A stretch of DNA of 40,990 nt from NCBI GenBank assembly GCA_020442185.1, contig JAGRKS010000013.1:1-40990 (forward strand), written 5' to 3'. The notes below the pieces were generated by a model. It did not search any database. It had not been told where the DNA came from and worked only from the letters and a program-made list of their open reading frames with translations. Below, piece by piece: positions 18,301 to 24,883 of the stretch (position 1 is the first letter of the stretch; every line of letters starts with the position of its first letter). A program made the position numbers and the translations under genes. Source of the stretch: Hyphomicrobiaceae bacterium (lineage in GTDB: Bacteria; Pseudomonadota; Alphaproteobacteria; Rhizobiales; Hyphomicrobiaceae).

Positions 18301-18692
18301 TCATCTCGATGATCGGACTGCTCGGGCTTTCCGGCATTCTGGTGAATGATTCAATCGTTCTCGTGAGCCGCATCCGTGAGCGCCTGCTCGCCGGCGATGC
18401 GCTGGAAGAGGCAGCCGTCGGCGGCGCTTGCGACCGGTTCCGGGCCGTACTGCTGACGTCGCTGACGACGATCGGCGGGCTCCTGCCGCTGATTTTCGAG
18501 ACCAGCCGTCAAGCCCAGTTCTTGATCCCGATGGCCCTTACGCTCGTCTTCGGCCTCGCGACCGCGACCGTCCTGGTGCTTGTGCTCGTCCCGAGCCTCA
18601 TCGCGATAGGCAGCGACGGCAAACGCATCGCGCAGTGGGGCAAGGCCTTATGGACGGGCAAGGCCCCGCCGCCAGAACCAGCGGGCGCATGA
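15381..18692 (+). CDS. RND family efflux transporter permease
   Basis: The inner-membrane proton-driven pump of a tripartite efflux system, 1103 residues. Features are the first membrane helix after a 35-residue polar N-terminus, FPNFDFPIISVTVAWPGAS, the porter-domain GADTLVTMRNMQDYL, the proton-relay pair D416-D417 in IIVDDAIVVGEQ, and the second-half FVGAVFGHYVAGYNLTIISM and GILVNDSIVL. Twelve membrane segments are expected. An unusual Ser/Gly/Ala/Asp-rich linker (about 617-650, STSDASTSDA) sits in the second periplasmic loop. The outer-membrane channel protein is not encoded nearby. The substrate cannot be predicted. Confidence 0.94.
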   Translation: MTRRSAKPTGGSAERRGAASGRHGLVGLFVRHPTAPNLLMLTLILIGLFSVTRLNRQFFPNFDFPIISVTVAWPGASAEDTETNILDVLEPELRFLDDVSEVTSIAREGSAVISIELVSGADLQKAQSDVEQAVARVTTLPETAERPIISRATLFDNVARIAISGPFTERVLKNHAKNLRDGLLAAGIDRVTLVGAREEEVWISLRDEDMRRLGLSLEAVSRIVRDNTQDIPAGKLEGAVDVQLRSRAERKTAETIANIEIKSAATGEKVLLRDVATIDTRFEREGKIGVFKGERAVELQVQRSLGADTLVTMRNMQDYLDKVRPTLPPTLNIETYDVAGKLVVQRLGILIDNGLQGLVLVLVMLFVFLNARIAFWVAAGIPIALLASLGVMYISGQSINMVSMFALIMMLGIIVDDAIVVGEQAATNEEAGMPSLEAAEQGALKMLAPVIAATLTTACAFMPILFIGDRIGDIMGAIPLVVLSVLVASTIECFLILPGHLRHGGASLHARKVSRPRAAFDRGFARFRDGPFRAFVTMTLRWRYTTLAALVALLMFAVGMLAGGRVGFEFFPSPEPENISALVTFAPGTPREAQVRAVQRVEDAIRKAEASLLGKGAVLPESRATSASARQPGNAGGGASTSDASTSDAQKLDVANAPSHLVDTVFSTIGQAGRAQGDNLAQVDVQLTPSESRNIPTKKIVAAWNKAVPAIPGVERVAIFGRRGGPPGRDVDIRLQNGPIESLKKAAEDVKQALTSFPGVSGIDDDLPYGKQEYVFTLTPRGLSLGFTGQMIGQQVRAAFEGTIATRFARGDEEITVRVKREQELAGRADLGRLYLSAPSGERVPLIEVVAIEERRTFSIVQRKDGIRTVAVTADIDSDVTKSQDVLARLSREVLPPIMEKHGLSYTFKGRADETQKSFKDLKQGAMLALALIYIVLGWVFASYWKPFAVMAIIPFGFVGAVFGHYVAGYNLTIISMIGLLGLSGILVNDSIVLVSRIRERLLAGDALEEAAVGGACDRFRAVLLTSLTTIGGLLPLIFETSRQAQFLIPMALTLVFGLATATVLVLVLVPSLIAIGSDGKRIAQWGKALWTGKAPPPEPAGA

Positions 18693-19075
18693 ATTTGGCA
18701 CCGCGGACTCGTCGCGAGCGATAGAACCGCAGGCGACCACGTCGCCAAAAATGGACGACATCGTTCGACGTGAAAATGCAAGTTCAACTTCGCCGCTTCA
18801 CGACTTCGTTAGATGTTGAAAAGATCAACCTTGAGGCACGCTGTTGCTCAATGCCCACGCCTGACGAATTAAATATGCGCGTTCAGCCGACTTATTCCGC
18901 CGATGGTCTTGCCGCTCGCCGTTCGAGTCGGCAAGGTCACGGGTAGCCGAGCCCGGACGCGTACTTTTGCCGGAGCGTTAACGCTCCCCTCAGCCGAGGT
19001 TTACCGACCGGCCGCGGGGAACCCAGAACCCAGATTGGTCTGACCAGAAATTAGCTGACGAAGAGGATTTGATCG
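18693..19075. other. Intergenic region between RND pump and L,D-transpeptidase
   Basis: About 380 bases without a convincing gene. A hairpin (CTTGCCG 18908-18914 with CGGCAAG 18929-18935, loop 14) lacks a T-run and is only a weak terminator candidate. A perfect 16-base palindrome is listed separately. Confidence 0.45.
18972..18987. promoter_or_regulatory. Perfect 16-bp palindrome upstream of the L,D-transpeptidase gene
   Basis: GGAGCGTTAACGCTCC is identical on both strands and lies about 90 bases before the start codon at 19076. A site of this form could bind a dimeric regulator; no direct evidence exists. Confidence 0.35.
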
Positions 19076-19648
19076 ATGTCGTCCGCAAGACGCCTGCTTC
19101 GCCACCTTGCCGTTGCATCACTTGCCATCGTGCTGCTCGCACCGCAGACGAGATCCGCGGCCGCCCAGGACTTCTTCTCGTTCCTCTGGAGCGGTGGGTC
19201 TCGGGACACTGTTTCGTTCTCGCCGCGATATGCACCGCGCCAGATCATCGTGTCATTCGGTGATCGCAAGCTCTATTGGGTGCACAAGCGGGGAGAGGCG
19301 ATCAGCTACCCGATTGCTGTGCCGCGCGAGCAGAGCCGGTGGTCCGGTGTGACGAACGTCTCCTCGAAGCGCGTCAACCCCTCGTGGACGCCGACGCCGA
19401 CGATGCGGCAGGAGAACCCCAAGTTGCCGGCGTTCGTTCCGGGCGGGCACCCGCTTAATCCGCTTGGCGTGCGCGCGCTTTATTTGGGGTCCAGCATGTA
19501 CCGCATTCACGGCACCGATGCCCCGTGGACGATCGGAACGGCCGTCTCCAAGGGCTGCATCCGAATGTACAACGAGGATGTGCTCGATCTTTATCCGCGC
19601 GTACCGACTGGGACCAAGGTCACCGTGACCTGGAAGCGCTTCCAGTAG
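19076..19648 (+). CDS. L,D-transpeptidase, YkuD domain
   Basis: A periplasmic peptidoglycan cross-linking or lipoprotein-anchoring enzyme of 190 residues. A signal peptide (about 1-30, with RRLLRHLAVASLAIVLL and cleavage near AAAQD) precedes the YkuD domain. The domain includes the active-site stretch YRIHGTD and SKGCIRM with catalytic C161 and H144 nearby. The ATG has AGAGG nine bases upstream. The protein is among the short alphaproteobacterial YkuD proteins. It is followed by a clear terminator, so it is probably monocistronic. Confidence 0.94.
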   Translation: MSSARRLLRHLAVASLAIVLLAPQTRSAAAQDFFSFLWSGGSRDTVSFSPRYAPRQIIVSFGDRKLYWVHKRGEAISYPIAVPREQSRWSGVTNVSSKRVNPSWTPTPTMRQENPKLPAFVPGGHPLNPLGVRALYLGSSMYRIHGTDAPWTIGTAVSKGCIRMYNEDVLDLYPRVPTGTKVTVTWKRFQ

Positions 19649-19692
19649 CGATCTCCGCGGCGAACCGCGGTATCACGAGCGCACGAACCAAG

Positions 19693-19724
19693 ACGCCCGC
19701 CGCGGACAACCCGGCGGGCGTTTT
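19693..19724 (+). terminator. Rho-independent terminator after the L,D-transpeptidase gene
   Basis: ACGCCCGCCG (19693-19702) pairs with CGGCGGGCGT (19712-19721) around a nine-base loop, followed by a short T-run. It lies 45 bases after the stop codon. Confidence 0.85.
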
Positions 19725-19898
19725 CGCGTTCTGGAAGCCCACTACTCCACGCGCAATCCCGCGGAAATTTCAATCAGAAGGCCAATTCACGCCGTGGCTT
19801 GTGCAATCGCGTTGCCAAGTTATAACGTAACGGTTAGCGTGCCGCGACGGTTGTCACCGAAGGCAGGCATGGCCAAACGTAGATTAAGGGAAACGCCG

Positions 19899-20333
19899 AT
19901 GCGAACCGCACATATCTTCCGCATTCTCGTCCTCGCGCTCATCGCGACGATCGGGATCGCGAGCCCGTCTTTCGCCCAGTCGGGCCTCTTGAAAAAGAAG
20001 ACCAAGCTCGATCCGATCACGCTTTCGGCCGGCAAGCCGCTGGCGGATAAGCCCTACGAGCTCGAGGCCGGCAAGTACTACACGATCAAGATCAAGGCGG
20101 ATGGCTCGCAGGAGCTTGCCCTCGCCGGGCCGGAGTTCTTCCGCAATGTCTGGATCAATGAGATCGTCATCAATGACATCGAGATCCGGCCGCTCGGCGT
20201 CGATTCACTCGAATTCGATGGTGAGGGCGAAGCCGAGATCAGCTTTATTCCGATCCGTCCCGGAACCTTCGAATTGCGCATTCCGAAAACGACAGGCGAT
20301 ACCCAGCGCGCGATCTTCCAGGTCAAGGGCTGA
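19899..20333 (+). CDS. Small secreted protein of unknown function
   Basis: A 144-residue exported protein I do not recognise. The signal peptide is clear (MRTAHIFRILVLALIATIG, cleavage near SFAQS). The mature part begins LLKKKTKLDP and is beta-rich and acidic, with LEAGKYYTIKIKADGSQELALAG and ending RAIFQVKG. The shape resembles a cupredoxin-like sandwich, but there are no histidines or cysteines to bind metal in the mature region. The ATG at 19899 is chosen because TAAGGGA precedes it and the signal peptide starts there; an upstream start would add 35 unrelated residues. It lies after the terminator of the preceding gene and is its own unit. Confidence 0.75.
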   Translation: MRTAHIFRILVLALIATIGIASPSFAQSGLLKKKTKLDPITLSAGKPLADKPYELEAGKYYTIKIKADGSQELALAGPEFFRNVWINEIVINDIEIRPLGVDSLEFDGEGEAEISFIPIRPGTFELRIPKTTGDTQRAIFQVKG

Positions 20334-20505
20334 AGACCGCCCCCGCAACGTCTTTCGGGCATGCGGGCTCCCGCGGCGGGCAGGTGCGTCGCCTGCCTGC
20401 GCCCGAGGACGGGGTTTGCGGCCGTCACCGGTCACGCACCTGTCCTGTTGGTTTGACAGCAAGGAACGGGATGCAAGCACCGCGTTACCGGCGTAGCCTC
20501 GGTGC

Positions 20506-21759
20506 ATGAGAGACGTGACACAAAAGCCTGCGCCGAGCCGGCGTGGTCGGCGTGGCCGGCCGCTGAGCCGGGCCACGTCGTCGTCCGAAGCAGGCGAGGA
20601 CGTGTCGGATAGCGGGTTCGAAAGCGGACACGACGGCGGCCAGGCAGCGGCCCGCACCGCAGAGACCGAGGCCCGACAGCATGCCGTCGCGCGGCGCGAC
20701 CGGGCCTCGGACGGCATATTCTGGTATGCGGTCACGACCACGGGGATCTATTGCCGGCCGTCCTGTCCCTCCAAGCGCCCACGGCCGGGGCACATCAAGT
20801 TCTACGACACCACCGCCGCCGCTCGCGCCGATGGCTTCAGGCCCTGCCGGCGCTGCGCACCCGACGTGGCGGGCTCGATCGATGATGCGAACGCCCGGCG
20901 GATCAGCGCGGCGTGCCGTCTCATCGAAGCGACCGAAGCCCCGTTGAAACTTGTAGACATCGCCCGTGAGGTCGGGCTCAGCCCGCACCATTTCCACCGC
21001 TTGTTCAAGGAGGCCCTCGGACTGACGCCAAAAGCGTATGCCGAGGAACTGCGGCGCGCGCGCATGCGCGACGCGCTGACGGCGGGCATCGCCGTAACCA
21101 ACGCGGTCCACGACGCAGGTTACCAAAGCGCAAGCCGCTTCTACGCAAAGGCAGACGAGATACTGGGAATGCAACCCTCTGCATACCGCAAGGGCGGTGA
21201 GAGCGATGTCATCCGCTACGCGCTTGGCATCGCGACGCTCGGTCATGTGCTGGTCGCAGAAACCAGCCGGGGACTTTGCGCGATCCTTCTTGGCGGCACA
21301 CCGGTGCCACTCGAGGACGATCTGCGCCGGCGCTTCCCGCGAGCCACCATTTCACGCGACGAGGCGGGGCTCAAACGCACGTTCCAATCCGTCATCTCAC
21401 TCGTCGACCATCCATCGCGTGGTGTCGAACTGCCGCTCGATATTCGCGGCACCGCGTTTCAGCACAGGGTCTGGCAGGCGCTGCGCCGCATTCCCGCTGG
21501 TGAGACGCGGACCTACAGCGAGATCGCGGAGTTGATCGGTGCGGAGAAGGCCGTGCGCGCGGTGGCTCAGGCTTGCGCGGCAAATCCACTCGCCGTCGCC
21601 GTGCCCTGCCATCGCGTCGTCCGCTCGGACGGTCAGCTATCCGGATACAGGTGGGGCTTGCAACGCAAGTCCGCTCTGCTCGAGCGCGAAGGCACGACCG
21701 TGGCATCGGCCAAGAAGAAGGCCGATGGGACCGCACCTGCGCAGCGACCGAAGCGTTGA
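20506..21759 (+). CDS. ada: Ada: methylphosphotriester-DNA methyltransferase / transcriptional activator / O6-methylguanine-DNA methyltransferase
   Basis: This DNA alkylation repair protein accepts methyl groups irreversibly and activates the adaptive response. It is 417 residues. The Ada zinc domain has C83-x3-C87 (IYCRPSC) and C114-x2-C117 (PCRRC), C83 being the expected methylphosphotriester acceptor. The AraC-type HTH follows (about 145-235, EVGLSPHHFHRLFKEALG and AGYQSASRFYAK). The C-terminal methyltransferase has the active-site PCHRVVRSDG with C368. An N-terminal extension of about 60 polar, arginine-rich residues is unusual. A basic tail (SAKKKADGTAPAQRPKR) ends the protein. Family members often regulate themselves from their own promoter. 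Confidence 0.95.
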   Translation: MRDVTQKPAPSRRGRRGRPLSRATSSSEAGEDVSDSGFESGHDGGQAAARTAETEARQHAVARRDRASDGIFWYAVTTTGIYCRPSCPSKRPRPGHIKFYDTTAAARADGFRPCRRCAPDVAGSIDDANARRISAACRLIEATEAPLKLVDIAREVGLSPHHFHRLFKEALGLTPKAYAEELRRARMRDALTAGIAVTNAVHDAGYQSASRFYAKADEILGMQPSAYRKGGESDVIRYALGIATLGHVLVAETSRGLCAILLGGTPVPLEDDLRRRFPRATISRDEAGLKRTFQSVISLVDHPSRGVELPLDIRGTAFQHRVWQALRRIPAGETRTYSEIAELIGAEKAVRAVAQACAANPLAVAVPCHRVVRSDGQLSGYRWGLQRKSALLEREGTTVASAKKKADGTAPAQRPKR

Positions 21760-21820
21760 TGCCCGTTATCCTGCTCTGCCGCGCGCGGCATCGGCATTCA
21801 CATCACGCAGTGCCGGGACC

Positions 21821-21865
21821 AAGCAGCAAGCAGCAAGCAGCAAGCAGCAAGCAGCAAGCAGCAAG
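21821..21865. repeat. 7-bp tandem repeat (AAGCAGC)6
   Basis: Six perfect copies of AAGCAGC followed by a partial AAG, in the gap after ada. The copy number is probably variable between isolates (slippage). Confidence 0.95.
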
Positions 21866-21980
21866 TCTTCACTGCCCCCGAGGACCAGATCAACTGCCAT
21901 TTTATCAGGAGGCTTATGGTTGGTGGAGCGACCTCGCCCCGGACAACCGACGTCGCGAGATACCCCCGACAATCGAGGTC

Positions 21981-22052
21981 TCTGGCATGGTCACTTGCAA
22001 GGGCTCTGGCGAGGGCACTAGCAAGGTCTCTGGCAAGGGCTCTGGCGAGGTC
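21981..22052. repeat. 12-bp tandem repeat array, six units
   Basis: Six 12-base units with consensus TCTGGCAAGGGC, alternating in a few positions. Because 12 is a multiple of three, every frame stays open and reads as a short peptide repeat. One frame (ATG at 21916, 86 codons, preceded by AGGAGG at a short three-base spacing) would give an Arg/Leu/Ala amphipathic repeat. It is not called as a gene. Confidence 0.85.
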
Positions 22053-22131
22053 TCTGAAGCGCTGCCAATCCGGCGGCGCTCCCCCACAACCCAAAGCGCC
22101 CCTCGACCGTTCGCCATTTTTCCTGAAACAA

Positions 22132-22169
22132 AAATGCCCGCCAGCCATTTGCACAGCCGACGGGCATTT
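22132..22169. terminator. Possible bidirectional terminator between ada and the poly-Arg protein gene
   Basis: AAATGCCCG (22132-22140) pairs with CGGGCATTT (22161-22169) around a 20-base loop, flanked by A-rich and T-rich ends. It sits between convergent genes. Confidence 0.5.
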
Positions 22170-22233
22170 CTGTTAACCTAGATTTCGATTTCCGAGCGAT
22201 CGTCAGCTTCTCAGCTCGATCCCGCCCGAATAA

Positions 22234-22572
22234 TCACCTCCGCCGCCGACGACGACGGCGCCGACCGCGACCGCGTCCAAAGACAATGAAGGGAAGGCTG
22301 ACACCGCGCCGACGACGCGAACGGCGACGACGACGACGTGCTTCGGCAGGCTGGGCCGACGATGCGAGCGTCAAGCCCGAAACGACGCCCGTCAATCCGA
22401 GTGCGCTCAGGCCATACGACCCGACCGAACTCAGTCCGTAAATCGCGACCATGGCCACGACAGCCGTGCCACGCACGACCGCACGGCTCATGCCGCTCAA
22501 CAGACCGCCAATCGACGACGCGGCATGCGCAAGCACGCCCCGCTGTCCGACGACCTCATTCTTGCTGGTCAT
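22234..22572 (-). CDS. Small membrane-associated protein with poly-arginine tail, function unknown
   Basis: A 112-residue protein not recognised as any family. After a polar start (MTSKNEVVGQRG) a hydrophobic segment (about 37-72, VAMVAIYGLSSVGSYGLSAL) looks like one or two membrane helices or a weak signal anchor. The final 35 residues hold over 20 arginines (RRRRRRSRRRRG, then RGRGRRRRRRRR at the end). GGAGAG about six bases upstream supports the start at 22572. It is divergent from the carbamoyltransferase gene, 418 bases away. The tail may bind nucleic acid, acidic lipid or polyphosphate; this is inference. Confidence 0.6.
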   Translation of the reverse strand: MTSKNEVVGQRGVLAHAASSIGGLLSGMSRAVVRGTAVVAMVAIYGLSSVGSYGLSALGLTGVVSGLTLASSAQPAEARRRRRRSRRRRGVSLPFIVFGRGRGRRRRRRRRR

Positions 22573-22650
22573 TTAGGCTCTCCGCTTCGTTGCCTTCACC
22601 CGAATAAAATACGAGCGAAGGCGGTACGGGACACACTGTGTCCGCGCTGC

Positions 22651-22682
22651 AGTGCACTATAAGAAAAATTAACTAGTGCACT
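22651..22682. promoter_or_regulatory. Two copies of the palindrome AGTGCACT in the divergent promoter region
   Basis: AGTGCACT at 22651-22658 and 22675-22682 (start to start 24 bases) flank an AT-rich stretch between the poly-Arg gene and the carbamoyltransferase gene. The octamer is its own reverse complement. The remaining gap (22573-22990) holds no gene. Confidence 0.4.
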
Positions 22683-22990
22683 CTAACGGTTGTGAAATCC
22701 CCCTGAAGGACAGGGCACCTCGACAACCCTTCTAATAGCAAACTTCTACGGATTACACAACACGCCTGTCCATGTCGGACATTGCTCCCGGTCAGTAGGG
22801 TGAACCAAATTTCTGCTGCCCATCAGCGGCCCAAATCATCCTATTCTGAGGTCATCGATCAGCCACAGTCTTGGTACCTACGCCAACCTGGTAACCTCAC
22901 GGCAAAGCGGTCCGCATATGATCCAGCGGCGCACATGTCGATCAAGTCTCCGCACAGCTCCCGCACCAGCGTCGCATGCCAGAAGGAAGA

Positions 22991-24811
22991 ATGATCTCGA
23001 TGACCAGCAAGCCCTCCTACATCCTCGGCATCAACGCTTACGATCATGATGTCAGCGCCTGTCTGCTGCGTGACGGAGTCGTTGTGTTCGGCATCGAGAA
23101 GGAGCGCATCACGCGCGTCAAGCACGCGACGGGTTTCTATCAGGAGATCATCGACTATTGCCTCGAAGCGGAAGGCATCACGCTCCGTGACGTCTCGCTC
23201 GTCGTTTGGAACTGCTATGTGCTGCCCGTACCCGAACTCGAGACACGCCTTCTCTATGAGAACATCCCCGAGTTCATGGACCACGACGATCGCTTTCGTG
23301 CACGCCAGCATCCCTTCTTCCGCGGCCAGTCCGACAAGGTCGTCACACTTTCCCACCACCTAGCGCACGCCTACAGCGCGTTCGCCCCGTCGCCGTTCGA
23401 CGAGGGCGTCGTGATGATCGTCGACGGCGTCGGCAGCTATGCGGCGGACGTGACCGAGCCAGGCCAGTTGACCGAGGGCGTCAATCCGCTCGCCCGCGAA
23501 TCCGAGAGCTATTATTCGTTCAAGGGCTCGGAACTGACGCCGATCCGCAAAATCTGGCTCGAACCGGTGCGCGGCTTCCTCAGCGACGAGTTCTACTTCA
23601 TGCCCGGCATGGGCGCCCTCTACAGTCGCGTGTCGAGCTACATCTTCGCCGACTGGAACAAGTGCGGCGAGGTCATGGGTCTTGCGCCCTACGGCCGGCC
23701 GGATCAGTTCCCCCCGTTGATGTGGCTGAAGGACGGCGAACTCGAATTCAAACCGTGGGACGCCGAATTCGATCGGCCGTGGTTCCCTGAAGTCGACGAC
23801 GACTGGGAGAAAGCGAAAAGCCTTCGGCATTGGCAGGACATGTCCTGGCGTATCCAGGACGACACCGAGAAGGTGCTCATTGAACGCGCCAAGTGGCTGC
23901 GCGAGACGACCGGCGCCAAGAACCTGTGCATCGCGGGCGGCGTCGGCCTCAACTGTGTGGCCAACGGGCGGATCGTCCGCGAAGCCGGTTTCGAAAATGT
24001 CTGGGTGCAGCCGGCGGCGGGCGATAACGGCATCGCGATCGGCTGCGCCTACTACGGCCACCTCGCGATCCAGAAACAGCCGCGCACCTTCGTGATGGAC
24101 CATGCCTATCTCGGCAAGCCCTACAAGGACGCCGACGTCGAGGCCGCGATCTCGCGCCCCTCGGTCAAACTCGAGGCGAAGGCGACACGCAGCTCCGACA
24201 TCTGCGCCGACGCAGCGCGTCTGCTGGCCGACGGCAAGGTGTTCGGCTGGTACCAGGGCGGCGCGGAGTTCGGCCCACGGGCACTCGGCAACCGCAGCAT
24301 TCTCGCGGACCCACGCAATCCGCAGATGAAGGACATCGTCAACAAGCGCGTCAAATTCCGGCAGGCGTTCCGGCCGTTCGCACCCGTCGTCCTGGCGGAA
24401 AGGTCCGCCGAGATTTTCGAGGGTGAGGAGGAATCACCCTTCATGCTGCTCGCCAAGAAAGTTCACCCTGAGTGGCGCGAACGTGTGCAGGCGATCGTCC
24501 ACGTCGACGGCACGGCGCGCGTGCAGACCGTTCGCGAGAACCAGAACCCTCGCCTCTATCGTCTGCTCAAGGAGTTCGAGGCCATCACGGGTGTGCCGGT
24601 TCTGCTCAACACCTCGTTCAACATCCGCGGCGAGCCGATCGTCGAGACGCCAGAGAACGCAATCGACTGCTTCTTGTCGACCGGCATCGACCACCTCGTG
24701 CTGCACGACATGCTGTTGACCAAGACGGCGTTGAACCGCGTCATGCTGCCGGCTCGCAAAACTTGGGACGAGTTCCGGGGCATCATACAGCGCGGTTTGG
24801 CCGACGATTGA
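22991..24811 (+). CDS. NodU/CmcH-family carbamoyltransferase
   Basis: O-carbamoyltransferases of this family move a carbamoyl group from carbamoyl phosphate, via a carbamoyl-adenylate, onto a hydroxyl acceptor. It has 606 residues from the ATG at 22991; ATGs at 22976 and 23000 are also possible. The N-terminal ASKHA domain opens with YILGINAYDHDVSACLL and has the metal-binding LSHHLAHAYSAF and the phosphate loop MIVDGVGSY. NKCGEVMGLAPYGRP and CIAGGVGLNCVANG complete the first half. The YrdC-like C-terminal domain has WYQGGAEFGPRALGNRSIL and FRQAFRPFAPVV. No nod, antibiotic or glycan genes lie near, so the acceptor is unknown. Confidence 0.93.
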   Translation: MISMTSKPSYILGINAYDHDVSACLLRDGVVVFGIEKERITRVKHATGFYQEIIDYCLEAEGITLRDVSLVVWNCYVLPVPELETRLLYENIPEFMDHDDRFRARQHPFFRGQSDKVVTLSHHLAHAYSAFAPSPFDEGVVMIVDGVGSYAADVTEPGQLTEGVNPLARESESYYSFKGSELTPIRKIWLEPVRGFLSDEFYFMPGMGALYSRVSSYIFADWNKCGEVMGLAPYGRPDQFPPLMWLKDGELEFKPWDAEFDRPWFPEVDDDWEKAKSLRHWQDMSWRIQDDTEKVLIERAKWLRETTGAKNLCIAGGVGLNCVANGRIVREAGFENVWVQPAAGDNGIAIGCAYYGHLAIQKQPRTFVMDHAYLGKPYKDADVEAAISRPSVKLEAKATRSSDICADAARLLADGKVFGWYQGGAEFGPRALGNRSILADPRNPQMKDIVNKRVKFRQAFRPFAPVVLAERSAEIFEGEEESPFMLLAKKVHPEWRERVQAIVHVDGTARVQTVRENQNPRLYRLLKEFEAITGVPVLLNTSFNIRGEPIVETPENAIDCFLSTGIDHLVLHDMLLTKTALNRVMLPARKTWDEFRGIIQRGLADD

Positions 24812-24820
24812 ACCGCGACG

Positions 24821-24856
24821 CGCCCGATCACGCCCGATCACGCCCGATCACGCCCG
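24821..24856. repeat. 10-bp tandem repeat (CGCCCGATCA)3
   Basis: Three perfect copies plus a partial fourth, between the convergent carbamoyltransferase and pyrD genes. Confidence 0.9.
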
Positions 24857-24883
24857 CGGCCGAAGCAAGCCGTCAGGCGTCCG

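Noticed and set aside
19899..20333. Cupredoxin assignment for the small secreted protein
   Set aside because: The mature sequence lacks the His, Cys and Met copper ligands; only the beta-rich outline is similar.
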